A stretch of DNA of 64,000 bases, taken from the NCBI GenBank assembly GCA_041687255.1, contig JAWLCL010000006.1:1-64000 (forward strand). Direction: 5' to 3'. Position numbers and translations under genes: made by a program. Source of the DNA: Mariniphaga sp041687255. Lineage in GTDB: Bacteria; Bacteroidota; Bacteroidia; Bacteroidales; Prolixibacteraceae. Shown piece after piece: positions 45,041 through 54,011 of this stretch (its first letter is position 1; every line of letters begins with the position of its first letter). The notes beneath the pieces were generated by a model. It was not told the origin of the DNA, made no database searches, and saw only the letters and a program-made list of their open reading frames with translations.

Positions 45041-45509
45041 CTGATTGTCTTTCCTTGTCACTGCTGTTGAGTTGTTCTGCCAGTCCGATGAGAAGCCCTT
45101 CGGGTCCGCGAATGTAGCAGAGCCGGTAGGAATTTTCGTACTGAACCACTTCTCCAACGAGCTCAGCACCATGCCGCCTTAACCGGGATATCGTTTCGTC
45201 AATGTCTTCAACGGTAAACATTACACGAAGGTAGCCTAACGAATTCACAGGGGAAGCCCGGTGATCAGAGATAACCGCCGGGGAAAGAAACCTCGAAAGT
45301 TCCAGCCGGCTGTGCCCGTCGGGGGTAACCATTACAGCAATCTCTGCACTCTGGGAACCCAGCCCGGTAACACGACCGGCCCATTCTCCGTCAATAGTGG
45401 TCCGCCCCTCCAGCTGCAGTCCTAACTCAGTGAAAAAAGCGATGACCTCATCAAGAGATTCTACAACAATACCAACATTATCCATTCTCAGTAACCTGTT
45501 TCTGGCCAT
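45027..45509 (-). CDS. VOC-family protein (glyoxalase-like)
   Basis: 160 residues. MDNVGIVVESLDEVIAFFTEL opens the VOC fold and RGPEGLLIGLAEQL closes it, with a metal-ligand Glu. The last residues (SVISH) are encoded by the heptamer array, so the natural C-terminus has been replaced or extended. No partner gene is adjacent. Confidence 0.85.
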   Translation of the reverse strand: MARNRLLRMDNVGIVVESLDEVIAFFTELGLQLEGRTTIDGEWAGRVTGLGSQSAEIAVMVTPDGHSRLELSRFLSPAVISDHRASPVNSLGYLRVMFTVEDIDETISRLRRHGAELVGEVVQYENSYRLCYIRGPEGLLIGLAEQLNSSDKERQSVISH

Positions 45510-45527
45510 AATATTCCTTTTAAATTA

Positions 45528-45657
45528 AGTTCAGGGTTTGGGGAAGTTAAAAGTTTAAGGTTTAAAGATTAAAAATGTTCAGAGTTCCGGGTTCCGGGAA
45601 GTAAAAAGTTTATAGAAGAAGTTTAGAGTTCCGGGTTCAAAGTTCAGTTCTTTTGAA
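45528..45657. repeat. Heptamer array, words GTTTAAG/GTTCCGG
   Basis: Degenerate 7-nt words GTTCAGG, GTTTGGG, GTTTAAG, GTTTAAA, GTTCAGA, GTTCCGG, GTTCCGG, with a few slips. The same word set forms the array upstream of the KAP gene. Confidence 0.85.
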
Positions 45658-45769
45658 TCTATGAATAAGGTAGACCGGCACTCAACCGATTTAAGGGAGA
45701 TTTTGTCTGCGGCGCACATATTGCAACAAATAACACGATACTTATAGCGCCGCATTCTGTCCCTGTCAT

Positions 45770-45838
45770 GGAGCCGTCATTTCGATCCCGATGTATTTCC
45801 ATCGGGAAAAGCAATCTCACGCTGTCATGCAGCTTGAA
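45770..45838. repeat. Palindromic intergenic repeat fragment
   Basis: GGAGCCGTCATTTCGATCCC, a TCCCGATG/CATCGGGA hairpin (45786-45807) and AAAAGCAATCTC match the core of the element at 5756-6015. A solitary, shorter copy. Confidence 0.6.
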
Positions 45839-45875
45839 GCCCACTCTTCCTATGCTGGTGTGCTCTGTGCCTGAA

Positions 45876-48800
45876 TTAAAATGAAAACCGTTTTATAAAG
45901 GGAATGTAAGCCTTAAAATTTCCTGATTTGTTTTGCAGTAAATGTTTTATGACATCATTTTTTTGAATTTCATCCTTCAGTTCGTTTAGGTCCACCTCCT
46001 TCAATACGTCAGAGAGTGTCCTTTCATCACCACTGCCCTCCAACAATTCAAAAAGCGACTCATATTTACGATAATCTGCCACCAGCAATGCCAGAATAAA
46101 CATTACACATAAGAAACTTTCATTCTTTTGAAAACTTGAGTAGGATAAATTCTCATGGGTGCGTATTATCCGGTAAATGTTTATAAATCGTTTTACCGTT
46201 CTTGGATTATTTCCTACCAAACAAGCAATTTGTTTTAAATAACGAAATTCTTTTGAGGAAAATTTTAAATCGGCCGGTTTTACAGGCTCCTGCGAGGTTA
46301 TAATGCTTAAGCCCGGTTCAGGCTTTAAGTTTAAATCCACATTTACAGTTGATTCATCAATTGCACTGCCAGGATTTTTTTCCGGATTGATTAATTCCTG
46401 ATTCGGTAATTCCTGATTTAAATAATCAGCAGAAACACCTCCATTTGCAAAAATTTCGTCTTCAGGTTTAACCTGCTCCCTGAGAAGATTATCAACAAGA
46501 TTAATTATAGCATTGCTATCGGGCTTTTGTATCAAAAAAGGAATCTGAAATATTTTTTCCAGATACTCTTTAGGTTCAATTACGTTTATGTTGAACGTAT
46601 CCTTAAGTTCTTTAGGTGAATTAAGCCCTGTGACATTGCTGTACTGCAAGAGATTCTTATACCTTAATGCATTTTCAACACAGCGCTTATCAACTCCTAC
46701 AACTACAACAAAAAGAGGAAAAGCCATTAACAAATGAACGGCCTGCAGAACTTCCAGTACCTTATCATCGGGGCATCTGTCCAAATCATCGATATAAAGT
46801 ATAATTCGCTCAAGACTGGGAAATAACTTTTCATTTATTTTGGCACATTTTTCCTCAAGCTCGATATCTTTTTTCTTCGATTTATCGGATACCTGCGATG
46901 CAACTCTGTTTTGAAGAAACAGGTCGCTCAACGTTTCTAAATCTTTTCTGATGATTGAAATGATGCCCAAATGTTTATCATACTCACGACTTACACTTCT
47001 TTCTGTAATAAATTTTCTTAATGATTCATGTGACAGATTGTATTCGATGTCGTAATTAATTCTATCAATCTTTTTATCAAGTACATCAATCTTGTTTTTT
47101 ATGGATTCTATTTCTCTTTCTTTTTCACTGATATTAAGCTGTAACACCAAAACATCGTGAGCATATTTTGTTTTTGCCTCCTCAGTTTTCCTTTCAAGTT
47201 CCTCGTTCTTTTCAACAATCCTTTTAACAACCGGAGCGTATTTATTGAGTGTATCTTTTAGTTTAAAAATAACAGCTGACGCCGGTGCTGCAATAAAGCC
47301 AACAAATTCCAGTATTTTCAGGTGAACTGTATTCAAAAGTTCATCGGGTAATATGTACGCAACCACTGCCAGCAACAATACCATACTAAAAATTAAAATC
47401 TGCATTTTGGTGAATTTGAAAAAGTTCTTAACAGAACTCTTCAACGTTCTTAGCTGCTCAAGCAGATTGCCCGGTGACAGGTTTTCAATGTCGTCTTTAC
47501 TGATGCCCCACTCCTGAAGTAATTTTACATCAGCATCGGCAAATTTAACGCTTTCCCTTACTTCTTTTAGTATGATTTCAAGATTCTTGTTTTTCAAATC
47601 AGCATGAGCTTCACTAAGATTTATCTCATTTATTTCCAGCTCTTTTGTCAGATCCGAATAATCTTCTTCAAATTTCCTTTTCTTTTTTTTAAGTTCTTTT
47701 TTTTGTTCCTGAAAAAGATTCAGCTCTTCCGATATTTCACGTTTTACTTCTTCAGTGAAATGGCTGCCTTGCGAATAGTCGTTTATATATTCATCCAGCT
47801 TTTGAAAAATAGCAGAAACCAAACCCGCCCATAAATTTGCATCCAAATATGCCCAGGCATTAAATGTTATCTGGGCGATACCTTCACAATACGGTTTTTC
47901 TTCATCATTAACTGTGGTGTTTTTTTCTTGTGATGAACTGTTATATCCTTGATTCGTTGACAATAACTCAACGTTTTTACTGAGCTGGTGCATGAAAAAA
48001 CTTTTTCCGCTTCCCCAGTTCCCAAATAATGAAATAGCAATTGGCGGATTTAATTTTTTTAATGCAACCAATGATGCAAATGCCCTGATATCCTTATCAA
48101 ATCCAAGTAAATCTTCTGCAATTTTTGGATTATCATTATCGAGATAAGCAAAATGTAGGGTATTCGAAATGTATGTATCTTCTCCGGCAGTTCCTGTAAA
48201 CAGAGAGTTTATCTCTGATTCAGGCAATTCTAAATATTCAATGATTTCAATGAAATCCTTCTTATCTATTTTGTTAAATGTCTTTCTGTATTTTACCGGA
48301 CTTCTTCCTATATCAGTATATTTTGGATGGATGCGCCAATCAACCTGAAGCATCAAACCATCATAATGGTTTTTTTGAACTACTCCTATTGACGAAACAC
48401 TGAAAGCAGCTGATTTTTTTTCGGTGAACAATGATTTTAATACCAAAACATCACCAGCTTTAATATTCTTTACACTTTCAATGTATTCTTCCTGATTGTT
48501 AGCCCAAACATTCTCCTTTATAAAACGGCTTGCTTGATCCTCATTGTCCATTACTGAGCCAACAACATAAAAGCTCACTCCGGGTGGAATTATTTTATCA
48601 AAATCTATAGTAACCGTTTTGTCTTCTGATTTATTTACAAACCATTTGTTTTCAATCTCAGGGTTACTTTTTAAAGTTTCTGTAATCCAGTAAACATCCA
48701 GGAAAATTAAATCTATTTTGCCTCCGGAGGTTTTTTCAATTAATGTTTTCGTTAACTCTTCCTGAAAATCAGTTTGAGAAAATTCAAAATTAAGCAACAC

Positions 48801-49070
48801 TATCTTCAGGGGTTTTAATACCTCATAAAGATTAAGATATCGTTCTATAAACTCATTTAGATCCTTCTTATATAACTTTGTCCAGATAATATCGACAACA
48901 ACTTCATTGATATTTTCATCAGCATTGTATTGTATGAAGTCGACTCCCAATTCATTTGCCTGTTCAAATGTTTGAAGATTAAAATTAAAGGCTTTTTCGA
49001 GCAAATCTTTACCCAGGCCTTTAATATCAACATTAGCAAATCTTGAACGACTATAACCAACTACTTCCAT
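45876..49070 (-). CDS. KAP-family P-loop NTPase, membrane-associated, candidate defence protein
   Basis: 1064 residues. Region 1-160 is unrecognised. A PUA/EVE-like small domain (about 165-250; GDVLVLKSLF, GVVQKNHYDG) is inferred only from pattern. The KAP NTPase follows: Walker A GNWGSGKS (350-357), a long coiled-coil insert (about 450-540 and 620-680) with two hydrophobic segments (about 555-580 and 590-610), Walker B ILYIDDLDRCPDD and VVVVGVDKRC. KAP ATPases couple to membranes; some occur in phage-defence and plasmid contexts. Base composition is AT-rich. Arrays of the same word family flank both sides, suggesting acquisition as a unit. Confidence 0.85.
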   Translation of the reverse strand: MEVVGYSRSRFANVDIKGLGKDLLEKAFNFNLQTFEQANELGVDFIQYNADENINEVVVDIIWTKLYKKDLNEFIERYLNLYEVLKPLKIVLLNFEFSQTDFQEELTKTLIEKTSGGKIDLIFLDVYWITETLKSNPEIENKWFVNKSEDKTVTIDFDKIIPPGVSFYVVGSVMDNEDQASRFIKENVWANNQEEYIESVKNIKAGDVLVLKSLFTEKKSAAFSVSSIGVVQKNHYDGLMLQVDWRIHPKYTDIGRSPVKYRKTFNKIDKKDFIEIIEYLELPESEINSLFTGTAGEDTYISNTLHFAYLDNDNPKIAEDLLGFDKDIRAFASLVALKKLNPPIAISLFGNWGSGKSFFMHQLSKNVELLSTNQGYNSSSQEKNTTVNDEEKPYCEGIAQITFNAWAYLDANLWAGLVSAIFQKLDEYINDYSQGSHFTEEVKREISEELNLFQEQKKELKKKKRKFEEDYSDLTKELEINEINLSEAHADLKNKNLEIILKEVRESVKFADADVKLLQEWGISKDDIENLSPGNLLEQLRTLKSSVKNFFKFTKMQILIFSMVLLLAVVAYILPDELLNTVHLKILEFVGFIAAPASAVIFKLKDTLNKYAPVVKRIVEKNEELERKTEEAKTKYAHDVLVLQLNISEKEREIESIKNKIDVLDKKIDRINYDIEYNLSHESLRKFITERSVSREYDKHLGIISIIRKDLETLSDLFLQNRVASQVSDKSKKKDIELEEKCAKINEKLFPSLERIILYIDDLDRCPDDKVLEVLQAVHLLMAFPLFVVVVGVDKRCVENALRYKNLLQYSNVTGLNSPKELKDTFNINVIEPKEYLEKIFQIPFLIQKPDSNAIINLVDNLLREQVKPEDEIFANGGVSADYLNQELPNQELINPEKNPGSAIDESTVNVDLNLKPEPGLSIITSQEPVKPADLKFSSKEFRYLKQIACLVGNNPRTVKRFINIYRIIRTHENLSYSSFQKNESFLCVMFILALLVADYRKYESLFELLEGSGDERTLSDVLKEVDLNELKDEIQKNDVIKHLLQNKSGNFKAYIPFIKRFSF

Positions 49071-49769
49071 AATAAAATAAATATGAAATAGTTTGTACGT
49101 ATTAAATTTACGGATAATTGAATTCTTTTACAAGCTTCGGTCTCTATAAGTTCCCGGTTCGAATAGTTTAAAGTTTAAGGTTGAAAGTTTAAAGGAGTTC
49201 CGGGTTCCGGGTTCCGAGTTCCGAGTTCCGGGGGACATTCTTAATTTAGGGAATCAATATGTTTGCAGCAGGATTAAATTCCCCTTTGGGGTTAGGGGTC
49301 AGGGCTCTATAAGTTCCGGGTTCGAATAGTTTAAAGTTTAAGGTTGAAAGTTTAAAGGAGTTCCGGGTTCCGGGTTCCGAGTTCCGAGTTCCGAGTTCCG
49401 GGGGACATTCTTAATTTAGGGTAATCAATATGTTTGCAGCAGGATTAAATTCCCCTTTGGGGTTAGGGGTCAGGGCTCTATAAGTTCCGGGTTCGAATAG
49501 TTTAAAGTTTAAGGTTGAAAGTTTAAAGGAGTTCCGGGTTCCGGGTTCCGAGTTCCGAGTTCCGAGTTCCGGGGGACATTCTTAATTTAGGGTAATCAAT
49601 ATGTTTGCAGCAGGATTAAATTCCCCTTTGGGGTTAGGGGTCAGGGGTCAAAGTTCCGGGTTCGAATAGTTTAAAGTTTAAGGTTGAAAGTTTAAAGTTT
49701 AAGGTTGAAAGTTTAAAGGAGTTCCGGGTTCCGGGTTCCGGGTTGGGGGAAGTTTAAAGTTTAAAGAGG
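49071..49769. repeat. Four higher-order repeats containing GTTCCGG/GTTTAAA heptamer arrays
   Basis: Landmark GAATAG recurs at 49161, 49324, 49495 and 49664 (steps 163, 171, 169). Each unit holds GTTTAAA/GTTTAAG/GTTGAAA words, then GTTCCGG and GTTCCGA words, then a unique stretch GGGGGACATTCTTAATTTAG and CAGGATTAAATTCCCCTTTG. Units differ by whole heptamers. No gene is seen. Confidence 0.95.
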
Positions 49770-51299
49770 TCAACGGTTGTTTTTTCTTTCCTGAATTTCC
49801 TGCTTTAATATTTGATTAACCGATACCCTTGCACCTTTCAGTAAATATACTTTTGTTCCATATTCCCGTGCGTACTTATTTTTAATTTCACCCACCAGCG
49901 AAACCTCTTCAAAAAATGGCATTTCTTTTTCCCGGTTTTTATCCGAATCAGAACTTCCCTTAACCAAAATTACATTCTTTATTTCAAATTCATCCAAAGG
50001 ATACCATTTGATGTAATCGCCATTCATTGAAACGGCCCCGGTATGTTCCTGTTTTGAATAATAATTAATGGCACCTGCCTGTCCGTAGTTATCGCAATGT
50101 ATGATGGTGTTCTTTTTTTCTGAAATGTTTTCAAAAGCCAAATCAACAACTGATGCCAACTCGGTCCACCCCAGCATATCAGCAAAATCCTGTGGCAATT
50201 CATGGTCTTTACCATCTTCCCAACGCAGCAGACCAATCCTTTTATATACATCGGCATTCTTCTCAATCTGCTTCGGCGAAAGAACAGGCAACACATAGTA
50301 CATCAGCGGCAAAGTGATTGCAATCGGAATGATAATGATAACCCACCGGAGGTATCTGAACCGGTTTTTTGAAAATAGTTTTTCAAGATATACGGCACCA
50401 AAAGCGAAAAATACCGGATACAAACCGAGTGAATAGTATCCCTTTGCCTTAAAATAGGTAAAGAGCCCCATCGTAAACAGGTAAGTCCAGAAAAAGAACT
50501 GGTATTTCCTGAAAGGAGCATAACTGAAAAAAGAAATATAGGCCAGAATCAGAACAAATAAAGAACCAATAAAAAACAAAACTTGCTGTGCCAGGAATTC
50601 TGTGCGACTTACATTAACAAGCTGTGTTGCGGAAAGTGTTTGTAAATGATTGAATACAGGGAAATCGTTTCTGTACTGCCAGAGCAAATTGGGAGCCACA
50701 ATTATAAGTGCAAGAACTAAAGAAAAGTAAAAATGTTTATTTAACAGCACCTTTCTGAGGTCGGTAATCAATAATGCCGGCAGAAAACCGAGCATCAGAA
50801 ATACAATGTTATACTTGTTCAAAAAGCCAATGGCAAAGGTCACTGAAGCCAGGTACAACCACTTGTGGTTTTCTGAATTGATAAACTTCAAAATGGTATA
50901 AAACAGTACCGTCCACAATAAAATCTCAAGGGAATTAGGCTGATACAAGGTATTAATGCGGAGGAATACAGAAAATGTAATACAGGTAGCCCCTGCAACC
51001 AGGGCAAATAAGTTTCCTTTTAATTCTTCAATTATCTTCCATACCACCACTGTTGTTAAGGCACCAAATAGAGCCGGAATGAATTTTACTATAAAAACAG
51101 AACCTCCCAAAAGAAGAATGACAGAAGATAATAAACCTGTTACAGGGGGAACCGATAAATACCCCCAGTCCAAATGTTGTCCAAGGTCAAGATGCAAAAA
51201 CTCATCGCGGTGTAACTCGTAACTGGTATCAATAGCATAAAATTGAATCACAAACTTCAACACAATAAAAAGGCTAAGTACAACAGTTCTTTTTGTCAT
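49770..51299 (-). CDS. GT39/PMT-like integral-membrane glycosyltransferase
   Basis: 509 residues with about 10-12 hydrophobic helices. The first periplasmic loop has the acidic motif LHRDEFLHLDLGQHLDWGYL, typical of ArnT/PMT_2 enzymes that use polyprenyl-phosphate sugars. A soluble C-terminal domain (about 380-509) follows. It transfers a sugar to lipid A, protein or polysaccharide in the periplasm; acceptor unknown. The stop lies 2 bp from a heptamer array. Confidence 0.85.
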   Translation of the reverse strand: MTKRTVVLSLFIVLKFVIQFYAIDTSYELHRDEFLHLDLGQHLDWGYLSVPPVTGLLSSVILLLGGSVFIVKFIPALFGALTTVVVWKIIEELKGNLFALVAGATCITFSVFLRINTLYQPNSLEILLWTVLFYTILKFINSENHKWLYLASVTFAIGFLNKYNIVFLMLGFLPALLITDLRKVLLNKHFYFSLVLALIIVAPNLLWQYRNDFPVFNHLQTLSATQLVNVSRTEFLAQQVLFFIGSLFVLILAYISFFSYAPFRKYQFFFWTYLFTMGLFTYFKAKGYYSLGLYPVFFAFGAVYLEKLFSKNRFRYLRWVIIIIPIAITLPLMYYVLPVLSPKQIEKNADVYKRIGLLRWEDGKDHELPQDFADMLGWTELASVVDLAFENISEKKNTIIHCDNYGQAGAINYYSKQEHTGAVSMNGDYIKWYPLDEFEIKNVILVKGSSDSDKNREKEMPFFEEVSLVGEIKNKYAREYGTKVYLLKGARVSVNQILKQEIQERKNNR

Positions 51300-51680
51300 G
51301 TCAGATTCAAATTTTTATTACCGCTAACTTACCAATAATTCTATTAAATTAACCGCTACACAAATATTATTGAATCTATACATGTTTACATCTGACAGAT
51401 GATTTCAGCATTATATCCCGGCAAATTATAGCCTCAGCTCATTCTCTCAGTTGCAACTTAACGATTCCCCTGCATCTCATTCGATAGCTTCTTTCGTATG
51501 TAAAAATGCAAAGGCAGCGTGCTGCCGCTGCCGTTTCCCTGACTGTCCAATACCATCTTACCCCATACCCATAATCTAACCAGCAACAAACAACGAGTAA
51601 CGGAAGAACCAATGATTAGCGAAAATTATAGAATTCACAGTATAGAATTCTGCTCCCTTCCCTAAAGGCCCTCTGCTCTG
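51300..51680. other. Intergenic with a short AAC-anchored heptamer run
   Basis: 51578-51605 reads AACCAGC, AACAAAC, AACGAGT, AACGGAA. No gene or terminator is evident. Confidence 0.45.
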
Positions 51681-52226
51681 TTATACAAAAGTAATTCCAT
51701 GAGTTCCGCATATCCGTGCCACTTCTTCAAAATCGGGCGGACCTGCCGGAAGATCAGCCAACTGCTGAAACATGGTTTCTATCCCCGCGGGAAAAGCGCT
51801 TGTAATCATTTTTGCCTTTTCAGTCCCCACAACTTTCCACGAGTGCACCCTGTTCCTGGGAGCATAAGCAATATCGCCGGCATTCAAAAGGGTTGTTTTT
51901 CCATCTACCATCAGTTCAACCTGACCTTGGGTAACTCTGAATATTTCATCTTCTTTGGTGTGTATGTGCGGAGGGATTCCCACACCCGGTTCCACATCGG
52001 AAACCCATTCCACAATTTGATTGCCTGTTTCACTGCCTGACAGCTTATGTGTCTGAACATCGCCGATAACATTCAGAACCAAACCCACTTTGTCCTTCGC
52101 AACTTTGGGAAGAAGTGCAGCAGCCCTATCTTCGTTTTTCATGTGTTTTGTGCCCGATGCCATTCCCGGAAATAAAGCCATGGCAACGCCAATCCCTGAA
52201 GCCTGAATGAATTTTTTCCTCTTCAT
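51681..52226 (-). CDS. Secreted cupin-domain protein
   Basis: 181 residues. N-terminal MKRKKFIQASGIGVAMA is a signal-like segment of the type found on Bacteroidota cupins. The cupin barrel carries the metal-ligand motif PPHIHTKEDEIF and a second His in RNRVHSWKV. The substrate is unknown. An AraC-type regulator gene lies 95 bp upstream on the same strand. Confidence 0.85.
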   Translation of the reverse strand: MKRKKFIQASGIGVAMALFPGMASGTKHMKNEDRAAALLPKVAKDKVGLVLNVIGDVQTHKLSGSETGNQIVEWVSDVEPGVGIPPHIHTKEDEIFRVTQGQVELMVDGKTTLLNAGDIAYAPRNRVHSWKVVGTEKAKMITSAFPAGIETMFQQLADLPAGPPDFEEVARICGTHGITFV

Positions 52227-52252
52227 AGTATGTTTTTAAAAATGTTACCATT

Positions 52253-52260
52253 CAAAGGTA
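52253..52260 (-). promoter_or_regulatory. Probable -7 box of the cupin gene
   Basis: TACCTTTG on the minus strand, 27 bp before the ATG. No clear -33 element. Confidence 0.45.
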
Positions 52261-52321
52261 GGGCGGTTAAGCTTTGGAGTAAATGCGAAAATTACGGTAA
52301 TTCCTTTGAATTTCGTAATCT

Positions 52322-53125
52322 TCAGTCTTTTCGAAGTTCTGAGGGTGTAACACCGGATTGTTTCTTAAAAAAATAACTGAAGTAGTCGGGCGTGGAAAAT
52401 CCGAGGTCAAAGCTTATTTCCTTTACCGATTTGTCGGTGAATTTTAAATCGTGCCGTGCCCGCATCACCAGTTGTTCGTTTATCAGGTTCTTGGCATTTA
52501 CCTTTAAAATTTCCCGGACACATTCATTAAGATATTTGTCAGAAACACTGAGAATATTGGCGTACTGCCCGACTTCGTGATAACGTCCGACATTCTGATC
52601 AACAAGCTGTTTGTACTTGTATACCAGTGCCGATTTTGCATTGCTGTCGGTAATCACCGACTTGATGTTGCACTTGCCGTCGCAATAAACAAAGAAGGTG
52701 TACAGCAGCGAAAGCAAAGCTTCTTCCCGGTGTTTTAGGTTAGTACTTATCAATTCATCCATCATCTCAAGAATCGACTGAATGCGCTTTTCGATGCCGG
52801 GCGAAAGGTTTAACCTCGGTATTTCAGTGGAGTTTAATATACGTATTTCGGTGATGTGAAGATTTTTAAAAGTTGGATGGTTCAGAATATCACCCGGTAA
52901 AAACAGAACATAACCTGACAAAGGAGCGAAATCCTTTTTCAGAATCTCCCAATTAAAATTTGGATTTAGAAAAAAGACGGTGTTGGATACATTCTCGTAC
53001 AGTGTATTGTTGATTACAATATCCCTTTCTTCATTCTGAATCCAGCAAACTGCATAGCTTCCGTCATTGAGGCCGGAGATGCTTTTATTGAGAATGCTTT
53101 CAATATGAATTGCATTTACACTCAT
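52322..53125 (-). CDS. AraC-family transcriptional regulator
   Basis: 267 residues. An N-terminal sensing domain (about 1-140) is followed by a C-terminal double helix-turn-helix (about 170-267); the second helix region DLKFTDKSVKEISFDLGFSTPDYFSYFFKKQSGVTP is the standard signature (seen at residues about 230-265). It probably controls the adjacent cupin gene. Confidence 0.9.
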   Translation of the reverse strand: MSVNAIHIESILNKSISGLNDGSYAVCWIQNEERDIVINNTLYENVSNTVFFLNPNFNWEILKKDFAPLSGYVLFLPGDILNHPTFKNLHITEIRILNSTEIPRLNLSPGIEKRIQSILEMMDELISTNLKHREEALLSLLYTFFVYCDGKCNIKSVITDSNAKSALVYKYKQLVDQNVGRYHEVGQYANILSVSDKYLNECVREILKVNAKNLINEQLVMRARHDLKFTDKSVKEISFDLGFSTPDYFSYFFKKQSGVTPSELRKD

Positions 53126-53187
53126 TTCTGTTGTGTTGTTGATCTTTTTCCGTTGCCTGAGGAATTCTTCATTGAAAAAATTGTAAC

Positions 53188-53195
53188 CAAATATA
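53188..53195 (-). promoter_or_regulatory. Possible -7 box of the AraC regulator
   Basis: TATATTTG on the minus strand fits TAnnTTTG, about 63 bp before the ATG. Confidence 0.35.
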
Positions 53196-53895
53196 CATCT
53201 TTCACAATTAATACCGAAATGTCTTTTATCGTCTGAATTTTATCTGAGATAACATTCAGCTTAGCCGGTCAACAGCAGCCATTTTTGCATGCCCAGGACA
53301 TTGTTTGTGGACAGCTCAACACCGTTACGGCACAAAAACCTATGAGACAAACTCCAGCCCATCTCCTGTCCAAATTCGGACTAAACTCGGAAAATTGCGA
53401 ATTTAATCCGAATTTGATATGGCTTTGATAAGGGCATGATATATCTAAATCATAGTGCTTCTGAGCACTAATTCCCTCCCCCTGCCTGTCGGTTTCCGCC
53501 TGGAAGATCTTTCTGGTGCAGTGCTCATTTGCTGAAAAAATGGAATCGAAACAACGGGCCTGAAGTCAAACGATACCTATATGATATTGGTCCATTTGGA
53601 AAAGGTCGGTGGCAGCGACAGCAGGCATACAGGTGTCAGCTGTTCTGGTGGTCAGCATCGGTGAAAGCCGGCATTCGTAAATTTCATTTACCAGCTGAAC
53701 TCCAGTCAGCAGGAGAAAATGCATCACGGAAGCCGGCACAGGCATGAGAAGCCATATTGGAGTGTTGTTTTCCTTTACCCGGGCTGCTACCCCATACTGG
53801 ACTTCAGCCCAGGAATCGACATAAATCATAAACCATAACCATTATCGGCATCATAACATTTCATATTCAATCCTAACGATCTGCGTCCTCTTCTT
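53196..53895. other. Intergenic, no gene recognised
   Basis: Two opposing open frames near 53530-53830 have no recognisable family or start signals and look like chance. Confidence 0.4.
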
Positions 53896-53951
53896 CTTTC
53901 TCAGTTTCTCAATTTTACAATTTCACCATTTTACAATTTCACATTTTACAA
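53896..53951. repeat. Octamer array, words ATTTTACA/ATTTCACA
   Basis: Seven words in 8-nt phase: CTTTCTCA, GTTTCTCA, ATTTTACA, ATTTCACC, ATTTTACA, ATTTCACA, TTTTACAA. It abuts the hppA terminator. The wording is a reverse-complement relative of the AATTGTAA array at 10610. Confidence 0.85.
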
Positions 53952-53952
53952 C

Positions 53953-53984
53953 AAAAAAGCCACCTGCCTAATAGGCAGATGGCT
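53953..53984 (-). terminator. Terminator of hppA
   Basis: On the minus strand an AGCCA/TGCCTA-based stem (AGCCACCTGCCTA with TAGGCAGATGGCT) is followed by six T. It lies 28 bp past the stop. Confidence 0.85.
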
Positions 53985-54011
53985 CACGTTAGTTTAATGT
54001 CTGAAATGATA

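Noticed and set aside
53529..53829. Opposing frames of 72 and 87 residues
   Set aside because: No features of real proteins; spacer looks non-coding.
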